Assembly (NCBI GenBank): GCA_015490315.1
Contig: WFYB01000057.1
Span: 1-9,130 of the forward strand
Length of the DNA: 9,130 bases
Reading direction: 5' to 3'
DNA from: Sulfurovum sp.
GTDB taxonomy: Bacteria > Campylobacterota > Campylobacteria > Campylobacterales > Sulfurovaceae
The translations under genes were made by a program, and so were the position numbers. Numbering within the stretch: position 1 is the first letter of the stretch; each line of letters begins with the position of its first letter. A model generated the notes under the pieces. The model saw only the letters and a list, made by a program, of their open reading frames with translations. It was not told the origin of the DNA and did no database searches. Below are positions 1 to 6,579 of this stretch, one piece after another.

Positions 1-2
1 AA

Positions 3-1760
3 GTCGAACTTGATCAGGTCGACATCTTCGACATACTTCCCGCTGTACTGCGTCGCCAGCGTATCAAGCCCTGTCGGCTTGAAAAGCGGCGTTTTTTGCC
101 ATAAAGGTTCGTTGGAGATCACCACCCCCGCCGCATGCGTACCGGCATTTCGGTTGAGTCCTTCCAGAGCCAGTGCATACTCCCAGACCCGTTTTGCCTG
201 CGGATCGCTCTGGAGCAACTCTTTGATCTTGGGTTCTTTCTCATAGGAGCTTTTGAGGTCGATGCCCAGTTCATCAGGGATGAGTTTTGCCATCGCATCC
301 GCTTTGGAATACGGCATATCAAGCACCCTCGCGACATCACGGATGACCCCTTTGGCAAGCAGTTTACCGAAGGTGATGATCTGCGCGACGTTCACACGCC
401 CGTACTTCTCCACTACATAGTCGAGTATCTCCTGCCTACGTGCCTGACAGAAGTCCATATCGATATCCGGCATCGAGACACGCTCCGGATTGAGGAATCG
501 TTCAAAGAGCAACCCGTAAGGCATCGGGTCGATATCGGTGATCTCCAAAGAGTATGCTACGAGTGACCCCGCTGCAGATCCACGTCCCGGACCAACGGGG
601 ATGCCCATATCCTTGGCAGCCTTGACGAAGTCCCATACTATGAGCATATAGCCGGGGAATTTCATGTTGTTGATGATGTCTATCTCCACCTGCAGTCTGT
701 CACGGTACTCCTGATGTTTTGCTTCAGGTACGATCTTCAGACGTCTCTCAAGCCCTCTGCGCGACTCTTCGATAAAGAGTGCTTTGTCATTCTCCAATGA
801 GTACTCTTTGTCCGGCTCAGGCAGCTCCAGCCCGATGTCCGCCGCACGCTCTCTGGCGAACTTGAAGTTGGGCGGTGTGGGGTTACCCAGCTTGATCTCA
901 AGGTTACACTTGTCAGCGATCTCCTGTGTCGCTTCGATCGCTTCGGGGATATCGGCAAAGAGCTCCGCCATCTGCTCTGGCGACTTGACATAAAACTCAT
1001 GCACGGAGTGGCGCAGACGGTTGGGATCGTCGTAGAGTTTATTCATCGCGATACACATAAACGCCTCATGCGCATCGGCATCCTCTTTGTTGGTGTAGTG
1101 TGTGTCGTTGGTCGCGACGATCTTGATGCCGGTCTCTTGGGAGAGCTGGATGATCTGCTTGTCGATACGGTGCTGATCGCCGATGCCGTGACGCATCAGC
1201 TCCAGATAGAAGTCATCCCCAAAGACCTCTTTGTACCGCAGTGCTACCCTTTTGGCTTCCTCGTATCCTTTTGCGCCGAACTTGACGTTACGCTCAGAGA
1301 GGTTCAGATGCCAGTTAACCTCACCTTGTAGACACGCCGAAGAGCAGATGAGCCCCTCGGCATGCTCCTTGAGCAGATCCCAGTTGATACGCGGATAGTA
1401 GTAGAACCCCTCGATGTAGGCTTTGGAGGAGAGGAACATAAGGTTTTTGTACCCCGTCTCATTCTTGGCATAGAGACAGAGGTGAAACCGCTGACGCACC
1501 GACTTGTCCCCCAGTTCCGGCTGGTTATGCACATAGGCTTCCATCCCGATGATGGGTTTGATGCCCTCTTTGCGCATGGTGTTGTAGAAGTCGATGGTAC
1601 CGAACATATTGCCATGATCAGTCATCGCCACCGAGGTCATCCCAAGCTCCTTGACCTTCTTGGCAAGCGCCTTGATCTTGTTGGCACCATCGAGTAGCGA
1701 GTACTCGGTGTGGAGGTGGAGATGGGTGAATTGGGGATTTTTGTTTGGCTCTTGGGACAT
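3..1760 (-). CDS. dnaE: DNA polymerase III alpha subunit, N-terminal part (cut by window edge)
   Basis: This is the replicative DNA polymerase catalytic subunit (family C), which adds dNTPs at the fork. It is open for 586 codons without a stop and runs off the left edge. The PHP domain starts almost at once (H13-L-H-L-H-T at residues 13-18, TDHGNMFG near residue 46). The polymerase palm has PGRGSAAGS at 391-399 and PDIDMDF with D432 and D434. The last complete codon is the Asp of the KFD motif, D586. D432 to D586 is 154 residues, the same spacing as E. coli D401 to D555, so all three catalytic aspartates are present. About the C-terminal half of a normal DnaE (beta-binding and tau-binding parts) lies outside the window. 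The ATG at 1758-1760 was chosen because AGGA sits 9 bases upstream and the PHP motif follows directly. No frame breaks were seen at the points checked along the gene. Confidence 0.97.
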   Translation of the reverse strand, partial: MSQEPNKNPQFTHLHLHTEYSLLDGANKIKALAKKVKELGMTSVAMTDHGNMFGTIDFYNTMRKEGIKPIIGMEAYVHNQPELGDKSVRQRFHLCLYAKNETGYKNLMFLSSKAYIEGFYYYPRINWDLLKEHAEGLICSSACLQGEVNWHLNLSERNVKFGAKGYEEAKRVALRYKEVFGDDFYLELMRHGIGDQHRIDKQIIQLSQETGIKIVATNDTHYTNKEDADAHEAFMCIAMNKLYDDPNRLRHSVHEFYVKSPEQMAELFADIPEAIEATQEIADKCNLEIKLGNPTPPNFKFARERAADIGLELPEPDKEYSLENDKALFIEESRRGLERRLKIVPEAKHQEYRDRLQVEIDIINNMKFPGYMLIVWDFVKAAKDMGIPVGPGRGSAAGSLVAYSLEITDIDPMPYGLLFERFLNPERVSMPDIDMDFCQARRQEILDYVVEKYGRVNVAQIITFGKLLAKGVIRDVARVLDMPYSKADAMAKLIPDELGIDLKSSYEKEPKIKELLQSDPQAKRVWEYALALEGLNRNAGTHAAGVVISNEPLWQKTPLFKPTGLDTLATQYSGKYVEDVDLIKFD

Positions 1761-1830
1761 CTGTGGATTTCCTTATTGTTTTAATATTTTATAATATTTA
1801 ATAGCTAATTTTCTGTATTTTTATATTTAG

Positions 1831-1839
1831 AATATAGCA
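1831..1839 (-). promoter_or_regulatory. Probable dnaE promoter, extended -10 box
   Basis: On the minus strand this reads TGCTATATT, a TGn-TATATT extended -10 element about 70 bases upstream of the dnaE ATG. No good -35 hexamer is visible at normal spacing, which is compatible with an extended -10 promoter. Transcription would start near 1824, giving an AT-rich leader of roughly 60 bases ending in the AGGA ribosome binding site at 1770-1773. This is inferred from motif and position only. Confidence 0.5.
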
Positions 1840-1870
1840 GAGGTTTGGTGAAAATGGGTTGAAGCACGAA

Positions 1871-1924
1871 CCTTTAATAAGAAAGTCACTTATTAAAGGA
1901 TAAGGCGTTAAGGTTTAATAAGAA
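1871..1924. repeat. Cluster of TTTAATAAG repeats with a perfect inverted repeat
   Basis: CCTTTAATAAG at 1871-1881 and CTTATTAAAGG at 1889-1899 form a perfect 11-bp inverted repeat around a 7-base loop. A third copy of the core, in GGTTTAATAAGAA, lies at 1912-1924; it matches 1871-1883 except for the CC/GG-side bases. The cluster sits between the end of the restriction-modification locus and the dnaE promoter. On the minus strand the stem could form a weak, AT-rich RNA hairpin behind the S region, but no U-tract follows. It could be a terminator relic, a protein-binding site, or a scar at the edge of the island. Confidence 0.6.
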
Positions 1925-1941
1925 CCAAACTCTTATTCATC

Positions 1942-3051
1942 TTATACCCTTTTATTCTCTACATAAAGCACCACATCTTTGATGACCTGTTTTTGGATGG
2001 CGGAGATTAGGGTCTCCATCATTGCATAATCGGGTTGGTTGTTTTTAGTTGGGAGTTGAACTATAGTCTTTTTCATTGCTTCACGATTAAACTTATTACC
2101 ATAGTCAAATTTTTTAGATGTAGATATTTTGCTCGATGTAATTATTCCAAATGCCACTAGACGATTAAAAGGTTTAATTTTAGGTACTAAATGCTGTATA
2201 TGAGAATAGCCTATAAAGTCTTTTGCTTGATAAAACATAGTTTCTGCACCTAATGTTGTATCTGAACAAGTTATCGTGTTTCCTTTGTTATTTGCTATTA
2301 GATTTGAAAAACCCATTACACCATTATCTATGGAAGAATTTGAAATTAATGGAACAGTTCCATTCTTAGAAATTATTTCTTCATTTTTTAGCCTATAATA
2401 TTTTGTAGGATTTATCTCAAACAAATCCCCAAGTTTAAACTCTCCCCACTCAACCTCACCTTTTTCAAACATTTCCAAAACCCGCTTCTCTTTGGTAGTT
2501 AAAGCATGATCAGTAAATCCATTCTCTTCTAAATACGCCTCCAACTTTCCTATTCGTTCCGCTTCGATCTGGGCGATGAACTCTTCCATAAACTCAAAGT
2601 CTATTTGGTTGTTTTTGGTTGGAAGTTTAATTTTATCTGATTGAATTTTCTTGTTACTTATACTGTCTCCCCAAGAATATTTGTGTTTCAGACCTTTATT
2701 AACACAATTCGCTAAAAATAACTGAATTAACTTATTTTTTTCTCTATCCTTTAAATATAAAGCTAAATTATGACTATCGTTGGAATAAAAATCTTTTTCT
2801 TGGTAAGAAACAACAAAAGTTTTTCCCCCAATAAAAATACAATTCCCTTTGTCAAGATATTTTTCATTGTAAGTAATATATGAGCTTACTCCATTGTTTT
2901 CACTACTCGCACATAAATAAGGAGTATTTCCACTATTTTTAATAATCTCTCTTGATAAGATATTATTTGTATTTTTAACATCAAATACATCTATTACATT
3001 AAACTCCCCCCACTCAACCTCATCTAACTGTCGGCTGAGCAGGGCTTCTAC
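1942..3051 (-). CDS. Two-TRD specificity (S) region of a BcgI-like RM system, in the -1 frame to RM
   Basis: This is a DNA-recognition subunit with two target recognition domains, like HsdS or the BcgI B subunit. The frame is open from 3063 to the TAA at 1942-1944. It contains two similar halves: EVEWGEF occurs twice, 188 residues apart, and LPTKNNQ twice, 190 residues apart. Each TRD lies between these motifs and is followed by a helical spacer (for example the Glu/Lys-rich stretch after IDFEFMEEF). There is no ATG, GTG or TTG in frame before the ATG at 2589, which would give only the second half (215 residues) and has no Shine-Dalgarno. The whole S region of 369 residues is therefore most simply read as the continuation of the upstream RM gene after a -1 shift at 3051-3057, or as a gene broken by a one-base deletion. 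The TRD-coding DNA is very AT-rich: 2701-2760 has 12 G+C in 60 bases. The specificity cannot be predicted from the sequence alone. Confidence 0.85.
   Translation of the reverse strand, partial: VEALLSRQLDEVEWGEFNVIDVFDVKNTNNILSREIIKNSGNTPYLCASSENNGVSSYITYNEKYLDKGNCIFIGGKTFVVSYQEKDFYSNDSHNLALYLKDREKNKLIQLFLANCVNKGLKHKYSWGDSISNKKIQSDKIKLPTKNNQIDFEFMEEFIAQIEAERIGKLEAYLEENGFTDHALTTKEKRVLEMFEKGEVEWGEFKLGDLFEINPTKYYRLKNEEIISKNGTVPLISNSSIDNGVMGFSNLIANNKGNTITCSDTTLGAETMFYQAKDFIGYSHIQHLVPKIKPFNRLVAFGIITSSKISTSKKFDYGNKFNREAMKKTIVQLPTKNNQPDYAMMETLISAIQKQVIKDVVLYVENKRV
2035..2060. repeat. Intragenic direct repeat R1, copy 1
   Basis: A 26-bp segment encoding the LPTKNNQ conserved region after the second TRD. 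It matches 2605-2630 at 23 of 26 positions, 570 bp away. With repeat R2 it brackets each TRD, an arrangement that allows TRD exchange or loss by homologous recombination in S genes. Confidence 0.8.
2435..2460. repeat. Intragenic direct repeat R2, copy 1
   Basis: A 26-bp segment encoding the EVEWGEF region before the second TRD. It matches 2999-3024 at 24 of 26 positions, 564 bp away. Confidence 0.8.
2605..2630. repeat. Intragenic direct repeat R1, copy 2
   Basis: This partner of 2035-2060 encodes the LPTKNNQ motif after the first TRD, where the peptide continues IDFEFMEEF. Confidence 0.8.
2999..3024. repeat. Intragenic direct repeat R2, copy 2
   Basis: This partner of 2435-2460 encodes EVEWGEF before the first TRD. 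It overlaps the 3' arm of the putative frameshift-stimulating hairpin (3008-3019) and includes a run of six C on the plus strand (3006-3011). Confidence 0.8.
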
Positions 3052-3072
3052 TTTCCCGAGATACTACCTTCT
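3008..3072 (-). promoter_or_regulatory. Putative programmed -1 ribosomal frameshift signal joining RM to S
   Basis: Read on the minus strand, the RM frame ends TCG GGA AAG TAG. The heptamer GGGAAAG (3057-3051) is in X XXY YYZ phase, and the RM stop TAG (3050-3048) follows immediately. After a 6-base spacer (3050-3045), CCCTGCTCAGCC (3044-3033) can pair with GGTTGAGTGGGG (3019-3008) around a 13-base loop: 12 pairs, three of them G-U. An SD-like AAGAAGG lies 9 bases before the heptamer. A -1 slip re-pairs as GGG AAA and continues with GTA into the S frame. The layout resembles the known dnaX signal of E. coli (upstream SD, slippery heptamer, downstream hairpin). The sequence elements are seen directly; their function is inferred. 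Confidence 0.6.
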
Positions 3073-5072
3073 TTAATAATCGTCGAGATCTCCCACGCCA
3101 GATAGTCGCTGACTGTTTTTCTAAAATCTTCCAACGTAGGCTTGGTGTCAATGGGAGCCGACTGGTTCCAATCGTTGCCGTTTTTGGGATCGATATGCCC
3201 CTCGTAGTACTCTTTTTCGGTAAAGATACTCAGTTTGCTTCTGCCAAATCGCACGAGATTGACCAGCTCTTCGTATCGTTCTTTGGCTCTGTCGGTGTCC
3301 TTGAGGTTGTTACTGGCTTTTTTGCGGTTGCTTCGTGTGTAGCCGTCGTTTGAAAAGTCGATAAATTTGACCACATCGTCTTTGTGGTGCGGTTCGCCTA
3401 CTTTAAATACATAGATATTGGTCTGCACACTTGATTTACCGATGAAGATATCTACGGGCATTTTAATACTGGCGATGAGGGTGTGTTTTTGGAGTATCCT
3501 TCTGTTGTATTCGGTTGCCTTACCGCTACCTGCGGAGTTTTGGATGATGATGGCACCATAGCCTCTGTTCATCATACCAAGTGCTTTTTCGACAAAGTTC
3601 ATCCCATTGCCTTCTGCAGAGTAGGGAGGATTGAGGATAAACGCATCGGCGGGGAATTTCTCATCGGTTTTGCCAAACCCATACTTACCATCAAAGTCAT
3701 GCAAGGAGTCTTTGTTGAGGATATTGGAGCTTCCATCCCCCATCAAAATCATATTGAGTATAGCTAACATATAGACATTGGAAAGCACCTCAAGCCCCAA
3801 AAGCTGCTCAGCTTTTATCGCTGCTTCTTTGGCTCTGAGTGCTTCGGGTGAAGAGATATTCTCCTTGGCGTCCTTGAGCATCTCATTCATCGCTGCGACC
3901 AAAAGCCCCGCCGAACCTGTCGCAAAATCCCACACGAAAGAGTCTTTATTGACTCGGGCAAGCTTGACAAGCAGGGTGGCTACATAAGCAGGGGTAAGCA
4001 CTACATCATTGAGCTTGTCTTGTGAAAAGCCAAGCCAACCGTACATTTCGTTGAAGAGTTTGCCCGTAAAATCTGTCGTAAGCCCTATCTTGTAGTAGAT
4101 ACCCAAATCATCTACGATCTTGACAAAGACACGCTTGAGCTGGCTTTCGCCGTTTTTGACTTTGTTGATGTTCTCCGTCAGTAGCGTATTGGAGAGCGTT
4201 CGGATGATGAGATCTTGTTTGGCTTTGGGAAGCTGTTTTTCACTCAAAAATGCTTTGATTCTCGCAAGGATGATATCCCCGTCTCTTCCACCCTCGTAGG
4301 TTTGTGATTTGAGCTCCTCTTTTTCAAGTACCGGCACTTTTCCTGGTATGCCGATTGTAGCGATGATCGAAGCAGCCACCAGATAGACACGGTCATTTTC
4401 TCCAAGCCCTTTTTCATTTTGGTAGATGTCATTGTTGAGCTTGACTAAGCTTGTATCGATCTCTTTCTCTTTTTGTGCCTTGAGCCTTTCAAGCTCTTCT
4501 GCCGTCAGATCTAAATGGTTGATCTTTTCAACAAAGCTATCGAAGTTTGCCGGTGCCAAGAATGAAAGGTCGGAGAACTCCCCAACTTTTTGCCCCACCC
4601 CCAAGTTCTTTTTGGAGACATAATAGACAGCGATCTGATGGTGGATCGTCCCCGATGAGTCTTTATATCCCGTCATCCCTATAGCGATAATATCGGTGTA
4701 GCTGGTATGATGAAGCAGTGCGTTTGCGTAGTGGACTGCGCCATTGACGGCATACTCTTTTATGTTTTTGTAATTGGGCTCGTTTTTAGTGGTTTTATTC
4801 CATACATCACCATTGGCATCAAGCTTTTCAAGCTTGCCTTTATGCCCTTTATATTCAATAAGCACAGGAAAATTGTTTCCGTTTTTGTCTCGTAAAAGAA
4901 GTTTGGTATCGGGACGGTTTCCACCTTTGCCGCCGGCTTTGGATGCGTACTCTTGCAGAGCCTTGTCTATCTCATAGTTCAAAGACTCTTGTTCCAACTT
5001 ATAGTCCAAACCGTATGATTTCAGCCATCCGTTTGCCAAGTCTGCAATATTTGGTTCTATCGATTTTGCCAT
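3048..5072 (-). CDS. BcgI-like restriction endonuclease-N6-adenine methyltransferase (RM subunit)
   Basis: This is a fused nuclease and DNA adenine methyltransferase of the type IIB/IIG kind, in which S recognises DNA and the same RM polypeptide cuts or methylates. The N-terminal nuclease has a PD-(D/E)XK-like site: P54-D55 followed by E73-Y-K75. A helical connector follows (about 180-340). The gamma-class methyltransferase has TPAYVATLLVKLA near 360, SAM motif I D382-FATGSAG, and catalytic motif IV N481-PPY. The C-terminal region (about 560-674) leads into the S region. The ATG at 5072 (MAKSIEPN) is preferred, giving 674 residues, because AGGA lies 8 bases upstream. A GTG at 5108 is in frame but has no clear ribosome binding site. 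The stop TAG directly follows a slippery heptamer, and S continues in the -1 frame. No separate HsdR-like helicase is present, consistent with a self-contained type IIB system. A plain HsdM is less likely because of the nuclease domain. Confidence 0.92.
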   Translation of the reverse strand: MAKSIEPNIADLANGWLKSYGLDYKLEQESLNYEIDKALQEYASKAGGKGGNRPDTKLLLRDKNGNNFPVLIEYKGHKGKLEKLDANGDVWNKTTKNEPNYKNIKEYAVNGAVHYANALLHHTSYTDIIAIGMTGYKDSSGTIHHQIAVYYVSKKNLGVGQKVGEFSDLSFLAPANFDSFVEKINHLDLTAEELERLKAQKEKEIDTSLVKLNNDIYQNEKGLGENDRVYLVAASIIATIGIPGKVPVLEKEELKSQTYEGGRDGDIILARIKAFLSEKQLPKAKQDLIIRTLSNTLLTENINKVKNGESQLKRVFVKIVDDLGIYYKIGLTTDFTGKLFNEMYGWLGFSQDKLNDVVLTPAYVATLLVKLARVNKDSFVWDFATGSAGLLVAAMNEMLKDAKENISSPEALRAKEAAIKAEQLLGLEVLSNVYMLAILNMILMGDGSSNILNKDSLHDFDGKYGFGKTDEKFPADAFILNPPYSAEGNGMNFVEKALGMMNRGYGAIIIQNSAGSGKATEYNRRILQKHTLIASIKMPVDIFIGKSSVQTNIYVFKVGEPHHKDDVVKFIDFSNDGYTRSNRKKASNNLKDTDRAKERYEELVNLVRFGRSKLSIFTEKEYYEGHIDPKNGNDWNQSAPIDTKPTLEDFRKTVSDYLAWEISTIIKEGSISGK

Positions 5073-5231
5073 CTCATTCTTCCTTTTGTTGCTTGTTCGC
5101 TCAACCACTTGAATCTATATATTTTGATCACGATTGGTAAAAATTTTTGAGCTCACTCCCTACATCCTGCTACTAAGTTGCAAGTATTTTACCATAGCGA
5201 GCTTTGAAGAGAAATCTATCTAATTCTTTAC
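5073..5231. other. Intergenic region upstream of the RM gene
   Basis: This 159-bp gap separates two minus-strand genes and must hold the RM promoter unless there is readthrough. On the minus strand TAAAAT (+ ATTTTA at 5186-5191) could be a -10 box, but no convincing -35 is seen. GGTAAAA at 5136-5142 and TTTTACC at 5187-5193 are short inverted copies about 44 bases apart. The AGGA for the RM start lies at the left end. No intrinsic terminator is obvious behind the ORF6N gene. Confidence 0.35.
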
Positions 5232-6098
5232 TCACTCCACCCTCTCCAAAACCCGCACACTCTCCCTCTCCATCTTAGAAAAAGCAAACCACTTTTTACC
5301 CAGATCCTTCAGACTCGCACCGATGTGATACACCTCCATACCGTCAATGATGAGAAACCTGTCATGGGATTTTTTGAATGTCTGCAGCGTGATGTTAGTG
5401 TATTGTGTTTTGTATTTCTCGTAGTCGAGTTTGAGCTGTTTGGTGATGGTGTGGGTATAGATGGTCACTTCTATTTCAGGGACTTTGGCAAAGAGTGTCA
5501 AGGTCGTCTCGTCGATGTAGTTGTCGATCAGGACTATCGATTTCTTGGCACTTTTGATCAGGTCATTGATAAACACATACGCATCAAATACCTGCCCGTC
5601 GAAGAAGATGCCCTGAGTTGGCCTGATTGATTTATCCTCTATGGCTTTGAAAATTTTCTCAAAGTTTTGATCATGTAGAGACAATCTTTGCTCAATCCTC
5701 TCAAATCTTTCAAACATCGGCAAGTTTGATGCGATCATCCTTCTCATCGTTACAAAAGCTTCGATGATCTTGATACTCACTTCAATGGCTCGGTCACTTT
5801 TGAGCACGGCACTAAGCATTGATACACCCTGTTCAGTAAAAACATAAGGCAGAACAGTAGAATGCTTAAGGGTTTTGAACCGGTCACATTTTGTGACCAG
5901 TTCATTTTTTTCATCTTCCAACAGCTGAAACCTAAAAGTATCTGGAAATCTTTTGATGTTTCTCTTGACAGCCTGATTGAGCACTTTGGTCTCTACCTGA
6001 TAAAGCTCTGCCAAGTCCCTATCAAGCATTACCTGCTGACCTCGAATATTATAGATCCTGTTTTGTATACTTTGCTCGCTTACAATCAATTCATCCAT
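5232..6098 (-). CDS. ORF6N-domain protein with a C-terminal PLD-like domain
   Basis: The protein has 288 residues. The N-terminal ORF6N domain (about residues 10-120) is a DNA-binding-type domain common in phages, plasmids and genomic islands. It shows the typical run IRGQQVMLDRDLAELYQVET, RFPDTFRFQL, VFTEQGVSMLSAVL and a closing AFVTMRR helix. A short helical linker (about 125-155) follows. The C-terminal module (about 163-280) resembles a phospholipase D-like nuclease fold: a strand VLIDNYID (189-196), then H245-D-R247-F-L-I-I-D252, an HxR(x4)D variant of HxK(x4)D, followed by IGASLKDLG. With only one such motif, an active site would need a dimer; the Lys-to-Arg change makes activity uncertain. 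The ATG at 6098 is chosen because GAGGA lies 8 bases upstream; the GTG at 6113 is in frame but would overlap that SD. The gene is divergent from the antitoxin gene. Its function is unknown; regulation of neighbours or a defence effector role are both possible. Confidence 0.85.
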   Translation of the reverse strand: MDELIVSEQSIQNRIYNIRGQQVMLDRDLAELYQVETKVLNQAVKRNIKRFPDTFRFQLLEDEKNELVTKCDRFKTLKHSTVLPYVFTEQGVSMLSAVLKSDRAIEVSIKIIEAFVTMRRMIASNLPMFERFERIEQRLSLHDQNFEKIFKAIEDKSIRPTQGIFFDGQVFDAYVFINDLIKSAKKSIVLIDNYIDETTLTLFAKVPEIEVTIYTHTITKQLKLDYEKYKTQYTNITLQTFKKSHDRFLIIDGMEVYHIGASLKDLGKKWFAFSKMERESVRVLERVE

Positions 6099-6135
6099 TG
6101 TCTTTATCCTCACAACTCATAAAAACTACCATCAA

Positions 6136-6165
6136 ATTTTATTCTATTTTAAAAAGTCAAAGCAA
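6136..6165 (-). promoter_or_regulatory. Possible weak promoter for the ORF6N gene
   Basis: On the minus strand TTGCTT (6165-6160) and TAAAAT (6141-6136) are separated by 18 bases and lie about 38 bases upstream of the ORF6N ATG. TTGACT at 6160-6155 looks better as a -35 but would leave only 13 bases to the same -10. The call is tentative. Confidence 0.3.
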
Positions 6166-6170
6166 AACCA

Positions 6171-6183
6171 TGACAAATTGTCA
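6171..6183. promoter_or_regulatory. Perfect palindrome TGACAAATTGTCA, likely operator
   Basis: This is a 6+1+6 perfect inverted repeat in the 122-bp gap between the divergent ORF6N and MNT genes, ending 25 bases before the MNT -10 box. Its size and position suit a dimeric repressor, for example the ORF6N protein or the antitoxin, controlling one or both genes. No second copy was found by eye. Confidence 0.5.
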
Positions 6184-6205
6184 TTTTTCCATCAAAATAG
6201 ATTTA

Positions 6206-6214
6206 TGCTATAAT
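6206..6214 (+). promoter_or_regulatory. Extended -10 promoter of the MNT gene, possibly leaderless
   Basis: TGCTATAAT is a perfect TGn-TATAAT extended -10 box ending only 6 bases before the ATG at 6221. TTTCCA at 6186-6191 is a poor -35 at 17-base spacing. A start about 7 bases after the -10 would fall on or next to the A of ATG. The bases before the ATG (TAATCATCTC) hold no Shine-Dalgarno, so a leaderless mRNA is inferred. Confidence 0.6.
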
Positions 6215-6220
6215 CATCTC

Positions 6221-6577
6221 ATGAAAGCAACCATCCAAGATATCCTCAATGCTAATAGCAATGTTCGTTTTGGCTACCTCTTTGGCAGCTATGCCACGGG
6301 GGAGGAGACGCCCAATAGCGATGTGGATATCGCTGTCTATCTGGAGGATACTTCGCTCGATGCCCAACTCTCTTTGCACCATGCGCTGCAAAAGGCGCTG
6401 CAAAAAGAGGTTGACCTCATCATCCTCAACACCACACACAACATCTATCTGCTTGAATCGATCATCTATCACGGCATCCTTCTCAAAGACCATGAGATGC
6501 GCCCCGAATATGAAGTACGCAAACAGCATGAGATCATAGACTTCAAGGTCTTCAGGAAGATCATCGATGCAGCATAA
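6221..6577 (+). CDS. mntA: MntA-like minimal nucleotidyltransferase antitoxin
   Basis: The protein has 118 residues with the nucleotidyltransferase signature FGSYATGEETPNSDVDIAV: G22-S23, then D34-x-D36, and a third acidic residue D65 in VDLIIL. In studied MNT/HEPN (MntA/HepT) systems this antitoxin transfers AMP to the tyrosine near the toxin RX4HXY motif and so neutralises an RNase toxin. The gene usually overlaps or abuts hepT. Here the antitoxin looks full length and intact, but only the C-terminal end of hepT follows. The ATG at 6221 is chosen because the domain begins there and the extended -10 lies just upstream; a longer in-frame start at about 6098 would put that promoter inside the gene and overlap the ORF6N start. 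There is no Shine-Dalgarno. The antitoxin may now be an orphan, or act on another HEPN toxin elsewhere. Confidence 0.9.
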   Translation: MKATIQDILNANSNVRFGYLFGSYATGEETPNSDVDIAVYLEDTSLDAQLSLHHALQKALQKEVDLIILNTTHNIYLLESIIYHGILLKDHEMRPEYEVRKQHEIIDFKVFRKIIDAA

Positions 6578-6579
6578 AA

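Noticed and set aside
135..566. Long plus-strand reading frame opposite dnaE, and similar ones opposite RM, ORF6N, hydrolase and acyltransferase
   Set aside because: They are antisense to clearly conserved genes, show no recognisable domains and have no supporting start signals.
1871..1899. Intrinsic terminator behind the RM-S locus
   Set aside because: The stem is AT-rich and is not followed by a U-tract on the minus strand.
1942..2589. Independent half-S protein starting at the ATG at 2589
   Set aside because: The same frame continues upstream with a full first TRD and conserved motifs, and no Shine-Dalgarno precedes this ATG.
5073..5108. GTG start at 5108 extending the RM protein by 12 residues
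   Set aside because: The ATG at 5072 has AGGA 8 bases upstream and begins a sequence typical of the family; the extension covers that SD and has no clear ribosome binding site.
6178..6183. TTGTCA as a -35 box for the MNT promoter
   Set aside because: The gap to the -10 box is 25 bases; the hexamer is better explained as half of the palindrome.
6098..6220. Upstream in-frame start for the MNT gene adding about 41 residues
   Set aside because: It would overlap the start of the divergent ORF6N gene and contain the extended -10 box and palindrome; the domain begins at 6221.
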